Notes under the pieces: generated by a model
What the model was told of the DNA's origin: nothing
The model's database searches: none
The model's input: only the letters and a program-made list of their open reading frames with translations
Position numbers and translations under genes: made by a program
Part shown: positions 31,259 to 43,972 of the stretch, piece after piece
Layout: every line of letters begins with the position of its first letter
Position numbering within the stretch: the stretch's first letter is position 1
DNA from: Kitagawia praeruptora
Taxonomy: Eukaryota > Streptophyta > Magnoliopsida > Apiales > Apiaceae
Reading direction: 5' to 3'
Length of the DNA: 64,000 bases
Assembly: GCA_037693485.1 (NCBI GenBank)
Contig: CM075348.1
Location: 13,002,501-13,066,500 of the forward strand

Positions 31259-32100
31259 CTAGCTTATAGCCCGTGCAAAGCACGGGTTACTTTTAATTTT
31301 TTATAATTTATTTATAATATAATATAATAATATAAATATTAATTTAAATATGTTATTGATTCGAACCTTACATCTTTATATATAATAATTTTTAGTATTA
31401 AAAATAAATTAATATGTTATTGGCGGGAATCGAACCTTGAACCTCTGCATATAACAACTTTTAGTATTGGTATATCTAACGGACATGATCTATTTGAGTT
31501 GCTGATCTAACGGTGATAAATGAGGGATAACCAAAAATGGGGATATATAATAATTTTTAGTATTAAATATAAATTACTCCCTCTGTCCCATCCATTTCTT
31601 TACAATTTCCTTTTTGGGACGTCCCACCATTTCTTTACATTACTAAAAATAGTAACTTTTAACAATAAAATACATTATTACAATAACTACTTTACTCCAC
31701 TTTTTCAACACTTTACACTATTACACCCACTACTTCACTTATTTTAACAATAAAATCACTATTACACCCACTACTTCATTTATTTTAACAATATTACACC
31801 CACTATCCTTGGTCTCCGTGCCCAGCCCCCAGGTAAAGAACCTGGCGGGACAGAGGGAGTAATATGTTATTGGCGGGAATCGAACCTTGAACCTCTGCAT
31901 ATAACAACTTTTAGTATTGTTATATCTAACGGTCATGATCTATTTGAGTTGCTGATATAACGGTGATAAATGATGGATAACCAAAAATGTGGATAACCAA
32001 AAAAATGTGATAAATGAGGGATAACCAAAAATGGGGATAACCAAAAAAGGGTAACCAACTACAAATTATACCCCTTTTATTTATTATAATATAGTATAGA
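31259..32100 (-). mobile_element. Non-autonomous Helitron, 842 bp
   Basis: On the minus strand it begins TCTATACTATATTATAATAA and ends with the hairpin CCCGTGC-TTT-GCACGGG followed by CTATAAGCTAG, the classic Helitron 5' TC and 3' CTAG end. It sits between host A and T with no target duplication. No Rep/helicase frame. It holds a Stowaway MITE at 31577-31859, and the Helitron sequence on both sides of that MITE is duplicated (GGCGGGAATCGAACCTTGAA at 31420 and 31872). Confidence 0.88.
31577..31859. mobile_element. Stowaway MITE inside the Helitron, 283 bp
   Basis: Termini CTCCCTCTGTCCC and GGGACAGAGGGAG are perfect inverted repeats. The TA duplication is at 31575-31576 and 31860-31861. Confidence 0.92.
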
Positions 32101-33824
32101 TGCATGGTGACACTCATTCTCCGGTGTAATATCACAATGGGAATTTTATTAAATTAATTTTTAAAAATACAAACTTCCGAAACACATTAAAAAAAATTCG
32201 AATTTGTATTTTACCTCTTTATTAAAAATAGATATTTTTGTTAATTATATCGAAACAAAAATTATTGTTGTTGACAATCAAGGTCCTCCGGCCGCGTCTG
32301 TCCATCTTACCATGAGTCTATGATAGTAGAACTGGATGATATGCAAAAAGTGGTAGCATGTAAAAAGTCGAATGAATCGAAGAAAAGTTGTGCCATTGTA
32401 AAAGTGCTATTTGGTGATTGCACAAGTATAGCCATGTCTTGGATTCTTGCATAACTTCTTATTCCATATCTGTAGATGCATGTTATTTGCACTTCTTTTC
32501 ATGCTTTCTTTCCTTAGCTAGCTTTGCAATTCTTTCTAATCTTGTAGACATGACTCAACTCAAATATTGTGTGCTCGCGTTTAGGGCATAAAGTAACATG
32601 TACAAATGAAATATAATGTTTTTCTTTTTTATAATTCGATCTTCAGATCAACTTTTGCTTACTTTGATTAATTTGAAGAATTGATAGCATATTCGTATCG
32701 AATATGACAATCCATTTATTTCCGTGACTTCCGGGAGGTTCCAACAAATATAATAGAATGTTTCAGTTGTATTTTTGTGAAGGCAGTATAAATTTACATG
32801 ACTTTGGGGTAATAACAGTTACTGTAGCAGGTAAAAACAATTTGTTTTTATAGTACATCTGATAGAAACAGCAACATGACCTATGCTGCTACATAACGTG
32901 CAGAAATCAGCAGAGAGTTGATAGATTTCTGCAGTACCGCAAATATATGCAGACAGAGAGATGGAGAGAGAGATAGAGAGAGAGAGAGTGGTATTGAGGA
33001 AAATATTGTGTGCTGATGTAAATAAAAGAAATGGAGAGAGATGTTTGGAGGGAGAGGCCGTTGTTTTGAAAGTGGCCTGCCTGGTGTGTATTGTTTTTGA
33101 TTTTGAGTCGTGTCATTGTCTCCTACACTCTGCCCAGACTGCCCTACATTAGATTTAGCCAAGTTTATAAAACCTTAATGTCATTGGGTCACACATTTGC
33201 ATGTCAATCGAAATCGTGGGGTGTAGGTGGACCGTGTGTGAATGTATCTCACCATCAATTTATTCATATTGACTCTACCGATTTAAGAACATAATCTTAG
33301 GGTCCGTTTGGCTATTCAAACTTTTTTCCGAATTTATATAATTTTAAAAACAAAAAATTAAGCTCATATAGAATGAGTAACCTTCGACATTTACATTAAT
33401 TTTCAGTATTAAATCTATTAACAAGAATTTTAGGGAATAAATGATTTTTTGCCATCAGTTGTCAAGAAACCGAATTTTTTAAGAAATTACCATCAAGTAC
33501 TAGCTAGTAGCTACTGTAATTTCAAGCAAATTATTGACTAAAAATAAAGTCAGACAAAGGTAAATTTTACATCCAATAAATTATACTAGCCCAATAATTT
33601 CAGACAACACCTATTCATAAATCACAATACTGTGTACGTATGAATTGTGGCAGGGCAGACTGGCAGAAAAGTGACAAGTACGTACGGTTAGGTTCTAAAT
33701 TACTCTAACTTGAAAAGGATTACACTAATTAAACCACTGGCTAACCCCTGTATTAGTAAGTGGGAATTAGCTCTGGCAAACAAAATACAAACGCTACGAA
33801 TCTGCTGTTTGCAATAATTAATTA
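32101..33824. other. Intergenic DNA with a (GA)n microsatellite
   Basis: No gene recognised. A GA-rich run (AGAGAGATAGAGAGAGAGAG) lies at about 32953-32990. Short frames here, including one at 32881-33162 on the minus strand, look like chance translations of this run. A GGGTCCGTTTGGC terminus near 33299 may be a fragment of a hAT-like MITE. Confidence 0.45.
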
Positions 33825-34083
33825 CTCCCTCCGTCCCTAAATATCATTCCTGTTTTGACTGGACACGTTTGCCAACGCGTACTTTTGATCGCTAATATCT
33901 TTAATTTTGTATTAATTTTAAATATAAAAACTTCACTGTATTAAAGTACTCATAAATACGAATCCAACAAGATCACTCATGACTATATTCCGTCTTATAG
34001 ATTAGACGTAAATTAGTAATTTGTCTCATGTTATGAACAGGACCGACATTTCAAATAGGAGAAACAATGTGAGACAGAGGGAG
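33825..34083. mobile_element. Stowaway MITE, 259 bp
   Basis: Starts CTCCCTCCGTCCC and ends GAGACAGAGGGAG, with TA at 33823-33824 and 34084-34085. Confidence 0.88.
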
Positions 34084-34284
34084 TACTGATTAATTCTTGG
34101 AGCATGTGCATGAGATTCTTGATTTCTAGGGTTTGATTTAACCGTTATGCATGCATATGGCCACAAGTCAAAAAGTAATCTAACAAATGTAATTTAAATC
34201 TCTGATCTTACAAAGTGCATGCACTGCTTTTCACTTAAAGAGAAGCCAGCGAGTGAATTCTACAAAAAGAATCTATTATGCATG

Positions 34285-34403
34285 TGTTGGGCTAGAGGCC
34301 CACTTAGATAGTCAATTCCAATAAAAGTTCAATTAGGTCTCTATAAATATACTTGTAACCACAACATTAAGAAGATTGACAATTTGATATACTTACTCTA
34401 ACA
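34285..34403 (+). repeat. 5' LTR of the degenerate Tat element (119 bp)
   Basis: Starts TGTTGGGCTAGAGGCCCACT and ends TTACTCTAACA. It has CTCTATAAATA as a likely TATA box near 34341. About its first 65 bases match the start of the 3' LTR. Confidence 0.75.
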
Positions 34404-34404
34404 A

Positions 34405-34420
34405 TGGCGCTAGAAGGAGG
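34405..34420 (+). other. Primer binding site, tRNA-Asn type
   Basis: TGGCGCTAGAAGGAGG one base after the LTR; it complements the 3' end of plant tRNA-Asn as I recall it. Confidence 0.7.
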
Positions 34421-34525
34421 TTTAACCTCTTCCTAACAAACTTTTTCAAAAACAGCTATAAATAATAACAGATCGAAATTCAGAGTTGGAAAATCGACCT
34501 TAATCCTTCATTAAGAACGTAAAGG

Positions 34526-37500
34526 ATGGCCGATGAAGTTCCGAAAACTCATGATGTTGCAAGTATTAAACGAGCTGATAAATCTAAGAGTTTAATGGCT
34601 CCTCAAGCTTTGTTCTCCTCGCCACCAGGGCCTAGCTTGTCGGATCCGGTGAACGGATCTCGGAGGGCGAGAAGAGACAATAGACAGCTAGTACTTACAC
34701 CTCAAGGTAAGCACGTCTTAACAAGCGATGCTCGTTTGCATTTGATAAAGCTCAAAAGACAGAGGGAGCAACAATCTGCAGCTCCAGGTGATATTGTTAT
34801 CGACGATGAGCTCCGCCGGTTAGATTTAGAACGACAAATTCTGGCTGAAAAGGTAAAGAGGAAAAAAGAAATAATGAGATTACAGAAAGAGCTCCAAGAG
34901 GTGTCCGAGGGGTATGTCTCCTTGGAATATCAAACTGAAAATCATGAATCCTCTTGGAGGACATCTATGGGAAGTAAATATTCAAAGTCAGAGAAGTCTC
35001 ATGATTCGCTTTCATCAAGGAAGCGTAAAACTAGAATTGAAGAAAAGGAATATTCAGAGGATGATGATGAGGATTACGAGAAAGAGGAATCAAGCACAGC
35101 TGGATTATCAACAAAAGACATTCTGAAATTCAAGGAGTTCATTAGGACTCAATCGGGAGAGACTGAGGTCTCTTCGGAAAGTCCATTGACTAAAAACATC
35201 GAAAGAGCTAGAGTGAATAGGGATCTTAAGGTGCCACCGATGGATCAGTTCGACGGCTCCACAGACCCCTATGACTTTGTCAACCTATTCGATGGTCGAA
35301 TGTCCTTTTTTTTTGCCACAACGAGGTGGCAAAGTGTCAGTTCTTTCCGACGTGTTTGAAGGGCACGACCCTCATGTGGTACAACAATCTACCAGCAAGG
35401 TCAATTAAGTCATGGTCCAGTTTAAAGGAAAAATTCAAATCCAGGTTTTCTACTAATAAAAAGGGAAAAAGGCTAACAGCCTCTCTGGTGAATGTTCGTC
35501 AAAAGTCAAATGAAGGATTACGGGAATATTTAAATCATTTTAGGGCAGAAATGATACAAATTCCGAATTTGGTAGAGAACTTGGCAATGTCGTACTTAGC
35601 AGCGGGAATTGATAGATCAAGGCACAATGCAATTCTGGAAGAGTATTTTGAAAAGGAACCTCAATCACTCCAAGCAGCTATACAACTATTTGAGCGAAGG
35701 ATAACTCTCCAAGAGGCTGTAGGAAGCATACAGTCCTCCAGGTCTCCGAGGTCGAGAATGAGCAGGGTAGTAGAGCAGACTTCCCAATGGGAATATCGTC
35801 GGGGTGATAGAACTGATCGAAACACTCGAGGAGTTCGAGGAACACGGGTAAGGTCACCAACTCAGTTAAAAAAGGAGGATGCACCCCTACACACTTCAAG
35901 AAGGTCTCCAACATCTCAGATATCTCCATCTAAGCAACGACCTTGGACTCAACGGCCTCGAAGTGAACGAGAATTTACAAAACTTAATATGGACAGACTC
36001 GCAATCCTAGGAGCTCTTAAGTCTGAACCTACATACATACCTCCAAGACCAATGAACCCGAATAGACCTCCGAGCAATAAGTTCTGCCACTATCATGAAG
36101 ACACAGGCCACGATACCGAGAGATGTTACCAGCTGAAAAACTTAATTGAGGATAAAATCCAGAAGGGAGAACTTTCTCATTTCATTGACAGAGGTGATGT
36201 GATACAACAGCAAAGAACTGAGTCAGACAGGATTATTGATACTATATCTGGAGAAGCCACCTCAGGGGGTTCATTAAATAGGGCAAAGAAAGCTTATGCA
36301 AGAGAAGTGTTCCGGGTGGAAAACAAGAAACCAAAGAAAAATCCCTCTTTGGTAATATCATTTTCAGATGAAGATTTCGGAGACAGAATTATACAAGATC
36401 ATCAAGATGCATTGGTAATTACTACAAAAATTGGAACAAACACAATCAAGAAGATAATGATCGATGATGGCAACTCGATCGACATTATATATCAAAGTGC
36501 CTTTTCCAGAATGGAGTTGGGTGATAGGAAAGTCAACAGCGCAAAAGATGCACCTTTGTATGGGTTCACTGGTAATGAGGTTAAGACAGTGGGAGTCATC
36601 GACATGCCTGTACTATTCGGATCCCCACCTTGCCAAAAATGGCTCGTGGTCAAGTTCCACATTGTTAACGCCATTTCCGATTATAATGCGATATTGGGGA
36701 GATCAACTATTGCAGCTTTAAGAGGCATAGTCTCTATAACACACCTCAAAATGAAATATCCCACCGATTTTGGTGTCGGTGAGGTGTGTGGCCGGAGATA
36801 AAAGAATAGCTCGACAGTGCTATATAAACTCAGCAATTCCAAAAAGGTCGGTTAATCCATCATCCTCGGTAAATCAAGTGGTTGAAATGGATCCAAGGGA
36901 CATAATTGAAATACCTAAGCCACCTAGTCACGAACCAGTCGAACCAGTGGAGGAGATCCCTTTGTACCTTGATGACCCTGAGAAGGTCGTAAAGATCGGA
37001 ACAAGATTGCCCGCCGAACTTCGTGAGGCTCTCATTCAGACATTAAAAGATTTCGCGGACATCTTCGCTTGGACTCCCAAAGACATGCCAGGGATTCCAG
37101 CGGAGTTAGCTCTACATCATCTTAATATAAAACCAGGGGTTCAAGAAGTGAAGCAAAAAAGACGTATTTTCTCCAAGGAAAAACAAGAGGCCATTGAAAG
37201 AGAGATTGACAGGCTACTTGAGGCGGACTTCATCAAGCCCGTACAATTCCCGAAATGGATTGCTAATCTGGTTCTAGTAAGAAAGAGCAACGGCAAATGA
37301 AGGATGTGCATAGATTATTCGGACTTAAACAAAGCATGCCCCAAAGATTTTTATCCTTTGCCTAACATCGATCAACTCATTGATTCTACTGCTGGTAATG
37401 AGTTATTGTCCTTCATGGATGCGTTTTCAAGGTACAACCAAATAAAATTGGCTGAACAAGATCAGGATGATACGGCATTTATAACCCATAAAGGGGTCTT

Positions 37501-40164
37501 TGGGTTCAAAGTCACCCCTTTTGGTCTCCTAAATGCAGGGGCAACGTTCCAGTATGCAATGGATAAAATATTTGCATCTCAAACTGGAAGGAACGTCCAA
37601 GTATACGTTGATGACATCATAGCAATGTCACCAACTGCCTCAGAACACATCAAAGACCTCAAAGAGACCTTTGGCAGAGTAAGGGCTAGTTCTATGAGGT
37701 TAAATCCAGCAAAGTGCTCTTTTGGCTTGAGTGGAGGCCGGTTTTTGGGATTTTTACTCACTCAGAGGGGTATAGAGGCAGATCCAAACCAAATAAAATC
37801 CATTCAAAGTATGACAGCTCCAAAATGCCTCAAGGAGCTTCAAGTCCTCACAGGATCCATAGCAGCTCTCAGACATTTTATACCTCAATCTTCGAAGAAA
37901 TGCCTACCAATGTATGAGGCAATTAAGGAAGCTTCAAAATGTAAGACTTTTACTTGGACAAAAGATTGTGAGGAAAGCCTACAAGGGATCAAAGATTTCC
38001 TTGTATCTCCACCAGTCATGGCTAAGCCTCTTCAATGTGAGCCTTTAAAGTTATACCTGTCAGCCTCAGATTCTACCTTGGCTGCAGTACTGGTTGAAGA
38101 AGTAGATGCCGAGCAGAAGCCCGTGTACTATACGAGCTACATACTCAAAGACGCTGAGACAAGATACTCCAATATAGAGAAGCTTGCATATGCCTTGGTT
38201 ATGGCTAGCAGAAAATTGAGGCAATATTTTCAAGGGAGAACAATCGTAGTGATGACAAACCAGCCCTTGCGTCGAATACTTCACAAACCCGACATGACGG
38301 GGAGGTTAGCTTCATGGACTGTGGAGTTAAGTCAGTTCTACTTAGAGTTTCAGCCAAGGACTGCAATAAGGTCTCAGGCCTTAGTAGATTTCATTACAGA
38401 ATGCACGTTTGCCTCTTCTGAGCTAGGGGAGATAATATCAGATGCAAAAGATAAAGTATGGACCCTGTTCACAGATGGGTCATCCACCTCAAAAGCTGGA
38501 GGAGCAGGAGTGATACTCACGAGCCCTGAGGGCTTCACCATCCGACAGGTCATCAAGTTCAAATTCCCCACAACCAACAATGAAGCAGAATACGAAGGTC
38601 TCATAGCAGGTTTGATTCTAGCTCAACATCTGGAAGTACCCGCCATAGATATATTTTGTGATTCCTAGCTTGTTATAAAGCAAGTTTTGGGAGAATTTAA
38701 AACTCTCAACAAAAGAATGGCAGCATATAGAAAGGCAACCTCAGAGTTGTTACAACGTTTTACGACGTGGACCATCAACAATATTGACAGATCTAGCAAT
38801 CAATGGGCAGATGCCTTGTCAAAACTGGCCACGTCAGATACTTCCAACACCTCAGAGCCTGTATACTTCAAGGAGCTGAACGAACCTTCGATAATTCAAA
38901 AAGAAGTATTTTGTGTTTCAACACAAGAGGATTGGAGGACTCCCATCATCAAGTTCATCCAAAGAGTACATCTAGAAATGAATAAACAAGAAGAGAGAAA
39001 AATGACCCTAAAGGCAAAGCATTATTGTCTAATCGACAATAAGTTGTTTAGAAGAGCTTTGGTCGAACCACTGCTCAAATGCGTCAATCAAGACGAAGCG
39101 AATATAGTCATGCTTGAGGTACACTCAGGAATTTGCGGTGACCATTTAGCTGGGAAAAACATGGCGTTGAAAATCATGAGACACGGAATCTACTGGCCTA
39201 CCATGCGCCAGGACTGTGAGGAGTTTACGAGACGATGTGAGCCATGTCAGAAGTACGGGTCTATGAATCACAGACCTTCAGTTCCTTTTAATCCCACGAC
39301 GACTCCGTGTCCATTCTTCATGTGGGGCATTGACTTAGTAGGACCCCTGCCAAAAAGTTCTAAACAATGCCAGTACATAATCGTGGCAGTCGATTACTTT
39401 ACAAAATGGATAGAGGCAAAGCCCCTTGCAAGAATAAGAGAGATCGAGGCAGTTCACTTCTTTATGGAGCAGATAGTGTTTAGGTTTGGGGTGCCTAGGA
39501 TGGTTGTTACAGACAACGGAACTCAGTTCACGGGAGAAAAGTGGGTCAATGCAATGGCCGAGCTCGAAATACAACACCTTAAAGCTTCAGTTGCATATCC
39601 ACAAGCAAACGGACAAGTGGAGATCACTAATAAGGCAATTTTGCAAGGACTGAAGAAAAGGTTGCTTGAAGCAAGTAGGAATTGGGTGGATGAACTACCA
39701 AACGTGTTGTGGAGTCTCCGTACCACACCAAAAGCCTCTACAGGAGAAACACCGTTCAGAATGGCATACGGAACTGAAGCAGTACTACCAGTGAAAATAA
39801 GCTCCAAGTCTCTGAGGATCGAAAAATTTGACCCAAAGATATCTGAAGAAGGTTTAAGACTAAATGTTGATCTCCTCGAGGAGCTCAAAACTCTTCACAG
39901 GTCAAAGTCGCCAAATACCAAGACAAAGTAGCAGAGCTGTACAATTCAAAGATCAAACCAAGGAGTTTCCAGGTCAATGACCTCGTACTAAGAGAAGCGG
40001 CAGCATCGATGCCTTCAAAGCAAAGCAAGATATCTCCACCATGGGAAGGACCTTACCGGGTCACGAAGGTCATCGCTTCTGGTTCTTACCGTCTTGAGCA
40101 CCTCGACGGAACTCCGGTTCTAAACGCTTGGAATGCCATCCACCTCAAGAAATTCTATCCATAA
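34526..40164 (+). pseudogene. Tat Gag-Pol polyprotein, broken
   Basis: Domains in order: Gag N-terminus with coiled coil (34526-35300), capsid, knuckle-like KFCHYHEDTGHDTERC (about 36092), protease with IDDGNSIDI (about 36460), reverse transcriptase with YVDD (about 37602), gypsy RNase H, a second RNase H (LFTDGSSTSKAGGAGVILTS, about 38467), integrase zinc finger and DDE core (GIDLVGPLP, VTDNGTQF), and a C-terminal GPYRVTKVIASGSYRLE ending at a TAA at 40162. Breaks: frameshifts near 35300, 36770 and 39897; in-frame stops at 37298-37300 (a Trp codon position just before RMCIDY) and 38666-38668. The protease has IDDG where IDNG is usual. Confidence 0.9.
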
Positions 40165-40679
40165 AATCCTCTGGTAGGAATCAATTATCTCTTTAAGTTA
40201 TTTAAGTTATTGAGCAAGTTTCTAAACTCCCATGTATCTAAGTCACATTCATAGCTTACTCTATCACTTGATAATTCATGATATAAGATCGACTTTTGTT
40301 TTAGATCAACTTTTGCTTTAAATTATTATATAATTTTGCTTGATTAAATGCTTGCCAACATTCAAAGCGAAATCAAGAGGAAGCATACCAAAAGGTAACG
40401 CCATGACTACCTCACATTCCAAGTTTTTAAGAAGCACAAGGTAAAACGTTCCAATAATATATTCAACGATTGGAACACCAAAAGGATAAAATGCACTAAA
40501 GTGGAATGCTCCGATCACCACAAAATAGCCTAAATGGCCCGAATTCTCCTTGGACATATGTAAGTTCGCCACGAACAAAAACAAAGGTAAATATACACCG
40601 TCAAAGTAAAAATACAAATCAAAATATTTGGTACGCCCCAAGTAGCTCAAAGAGCCCAGACATCTCCCCATGCATACAC

Positions 40680-41005
40680 AAGATTACTAAGTGTAATCGA
40701 AAAGGTAAAGGTAAAACTCGCCAAATTATTCCAAAGAACACCAAAAATACAAAGAAAAGGTAAAGTTCGCCAAAATATTCAAAAAAAAAAACGCCAAAAG
40801 TACAAAGAAAAAGTAAAGATCGCCACCAAAACAAAAATAAAATCACAAAGAGGTACTCCGACTCATAAAACACCTCCAAAAACCCCCAAAAGTACAAAGA
40901 GAAGGTAAAGTTCGCCTTCAACGAAAAATAAAGTCAAAAATACACCAAGTCGGAAAATATCTTCAAAGAAAAAGGAAAAACTCGCCATCAAAACAAAAAG
41001 CAGTT
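40680..41005 (+). repeat. Imperfect tandem repeat after pol, unit about 30-40 bp
   Basis: The phrase AAAGTACAAAGAAAAGGTAA plus AGTTCGCC or close variants occurs about five times, separated by A-rich spacers. Its place between pol and the antisense gene is where Tat elements typically carry variable tandem repeats. A C/T-rich run of CATTTCTCCATCTCTCC follows at 41050-41106. Confidence 0.7.
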
Positions 41006-41430
41006 GAAATTAGACCAGAAATTCATGCAAAGTGGAGCAAAGCAAACATTTCTCCATCTCTCCACTTCTCCATTTCTCCATCTCTCCATTTCTACATTTC
41101 CCCATTTCTGGAAATCTACTACTTGTACTTCTTAAAGTTCACAAACATTTATATAAAGAAAAAGAAGAAAATGCACGACAAATACCATCAAAAGGAGATC
41201 ACAAAAAGAATCAAGGACAACAAAAGGAGAAAGAAGTTACTAACGGATAAGCTAAGAGAAAGATTCATCAAAGCAAACAGATACCATCCAAAGTCAAGAC
41301 ATCAAAGCAAAATATCACAACAGTTCAAACGACTCGGCCACCCTGGCAAGAGTTTGGATAAAACAAAAAAAATGATAACAATAAAGTTACATGGCCTACA
41401 GGGGCATACCCCAGGCAGATAAACATATCT

Positions 41431-43460
41431 TCAATCCTTGGGCGCAGAGTCTGACGAACCAGTCTTCCCAGCCTCACCCTCCTTCGCAACGTCAGCCAGA
41501 TAACAGTCAAACGAATGGCCCACCACATCAACTCCATTCTTAGCAAGACGACCAACACCTTCATTGTAGCCCTCTTCAAAAGATGACAAAGACTCAGCCT
41601 GGCACTTTGCCAATTGAGCAGATAGGTCTTCCATTTTAGTCATCAGAGCAGCCTTCTCTTCCATCCAGACATCCATCTTCTTAGCAAGACATTCCTCTGT
41701 GGTCTTCACAGCATCTTTCAGAGTTTGATTATCCGATTGCAAGTTCTTTACTTGATCACTCAGGGCATCGCACTCGGTGATAAGATGGGATTTTTCAGTC
41801 AAAGAAGCAAAGAGCTTATCGGCGGCAATAGTGTTCTCCTTAACTAGATTCTGAGAAGTATCCTCTAGGTTCTTGTTAGCCATCTTCAGCTCATTTACCT
41901 CCCCGCGTAGCCTCTTCACTTCAAGAACGTCAACAAGGTCATCCAACTTCAAAAGCTTCTCCATCTCAGTAGACAACTGAATCAAAACAAGCACCAAATT
42001 AAAGATAAAAAGACACCATCAAGGAGACTAGACAAGAGCTATCACACATACGACAACCGAAGTGAAAAGTAAATAAAGGTAAAGTCAGAATACCTGATCA
42101 ACTAAATCTTTACAACCACGAAGGCCTCTCACAACATTAGTACCACCCTTTGGGGTCACCAAAGCCCCAACATTACCATCAGAGGACGGAAGCTCCACCA
42201 CATCCTTCAGCTTCTTTGAATGATGTCCCTTAGGAAAATGACCTTCGCGATGTCTCTTCCTTTCTTTATCTTTCACAACAGAAGTACCAACAGCATCAAC
42301 CTCAATCACACTGGAAGGGGAAACAAGACTCTTCGAAACTGCCTCTGGGCCACTCTCTAATTTAACACTTGGAATCACGGTTGACGCTCCATCAGCCTTA
42401 CTCTTCACAAGACGAGCCAAAAACTCCTCAGTAGGCATGCTTGCAAAAAGATTCACCAATTCAAGCAGTTCCGGTCCAGCCACCGCAAGTTAAAGGGTGA
42501 AGGTAAATCAATAAGAGCAAAAGGAAAAGCAGAGTAATACAAAGGCAAGAACACAGTTATTAGCTTACAACAATGATCATTCAAGAATTTAGCATCTAAG
42601 AACTCTTCAGGCTGATATCTAACTTCAGAACCAAGAAAAACTCGCAAGTCTGAAGCGACTCTCGACCCCAAAAGGTTCATAGACTTCACTCGACCAGCGC
42701 AAAGGGTTCACCAAGGTCCTATGGCTCCTAGTTCATGGCCCTCATACCAAGCCCACAATGGATGCCAACCAGAGTTGGAAGCAGGAGCCTCAACCAACTT
42801 TTTACATCCCTCTTTCTTGTCAACATAAAACTGTATCCCAGTACTTTTTACTCGAAAGATTAAAAAAAACAAATCAAGACTAGGGAATTGCCTGAGTTCA
42901 TAACACCTGGCAATAACCCCGTTAATCTGAAGTACTGTGTTTGGCACCAGTTGGCTCAAACCACACCCAAGGATCTGAAGGATAAAACGAAAGAAAGGAT
43001 GCAAAGGCAATCTAAGCCCATATTCAAAATATACATCAGGAATAGCTTGACAACCGGGTCGAGGAGGTTTCCACATCCGATCATCAATACCAGGAGCAAA
43101 CGCATTATAACCCGCAGAGAAGGATACATATCGTGACAGCCTATCGAGGTCTAAGGGGTGCGTAGCATAGAAACTGGGTCTATTAAACGATTTATTGGAC
43201 TCAAAGCTAGCCCCAGACCGAGGCCTAACAACATCATCAACAGAAGGGGTCTGCGAACCAGACCCAACAACTAAAGGAACCCTACTGACAGAACTCTCTT
43301 GACAACCAGGAGAAAAAGACGAAGCTTTTAAAGAAGGAGAGGCGCGAAGGAGATAGTGAGAGCGAGTAGCAGGCTCACGAAAAGGACCCTCCAAACTACC
43401 TATCTCATCATTCTGAGGAACACTCTCGGTTGAAGAGCAAGAGGCGATAATAGCCTTCAT
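41431..43460 (-). pseudogene. Decayed antisense gene of the degenerate Tat element (Transposase_28-like)
   Basis: Minus strand. The likely start is the ATG at 43460 (MKAIIASCSSTESVPQ). Exon 1 contains YFEYGLRLPLHPFFRFIL and SGWHPLW, the same family as the antisense gene at 25618-27398. The frame meets a TGA at 42708-42710, but the same frame continues past it (KSMNLLGSRVASDLRVFL) to a GTAAGC donor near 42576. The next exon begins about 42482 (VAGPELLELVNLFA), but its acceptor reads GG instead of AG. It ends at a CAG|GT donor at 42094. The last exon (41976-41431) opens after ATTCAG in phase 0 and is a strong coiled coil (LRGEVNELKMANKNLEDTSQ). Broken, but the exon plan mirrors the intact relative. 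Confidence 0.75.
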
Positions 43461-43869
43461 AATAACAAGCGAAAAAGAAAGCAAGAAAATAAAAGAGAAA
43501 ATAAAGAAGAGACAGAAGAAGTACCTCGGTACCGAGAGAATGGCGATAAGAGAAGATGATAGAAGAAGAAAAGAGAAGACACAAACCAAGAAAAGACTAT
43601 AAAGGAAAAAGAAGAGTAAAGTGGGTACTTACCTCTACAACTGCTGGCGCCGATTTCAAGACATGGGAAAGCGAACGGACAAGACTCTTCAGCCACTACG
43701 TGTACAACCGCGTGTCAATCAAATTTAGAAATTTGATATATTTTGAAATTTAGAAAAAGCCTAATGCTTTTTCTCTTCCCTCCTGTTAAATTTCTTTACA
43801 AAAATTGGGCTTTAAGTGTAAAATGATTTAGAAAGATCTGAAGATACTTTCATGCTTAGGGGGACTGAA

Positions 43870-43972
43870 TGTTGGGTCAGAGGCCCACTTAAATAGTCAA
43901 GCCCAATAAAGGCCCAATTAGGTCTCTATAAATTCTTATAATTATGTTTTGTATATTCTTCTACGTACTCAA
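43870..43972 (+). repeat. 3' LTR of the degenerate Tat element (right limit approximate)
   Basis: Starts TGTTGGGTCAGAGGCCCACT and matches the 5' LTR through CTCTATAAAT, then diverges. The right end was set by weak similarity only. Confidence 0.6.

Larger units (their letters stand above)
34285..43972 (+). mobile_element. Degenerate Tat-lineage gypsy retrotransposon
   Basis: A short 5' LTR (34285-34403), tRNA-Asn-type primer site, gag-pol with dual RNase H, tandem repeats, an antisense gene, a polypurine tract (TTAGGGGGACTGAA ending at 43869) and a diverged 3' LTR starting at 43870. The reading frame has several stops and frameshifts and no target duplication could be matched, so it is an old, dead copy. 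It belongs to a different family from the Tat element at 18970, since both LTR and primer differ. Confidence 0.88.

Noticed and set aside
32881..33162. Minus-strand frame of 93 codons with a Ser/Leu run
   Set aside because: The run is the GA microsatellite; the rest has no recognisable domain or splice context.
37298..37300. Stop before RMCIDY in the old Tat pol, considered as a regulated stop
   Set aside because: It falls at a conserved Trp in the reverse transcriptase, and the element has several other breaks.
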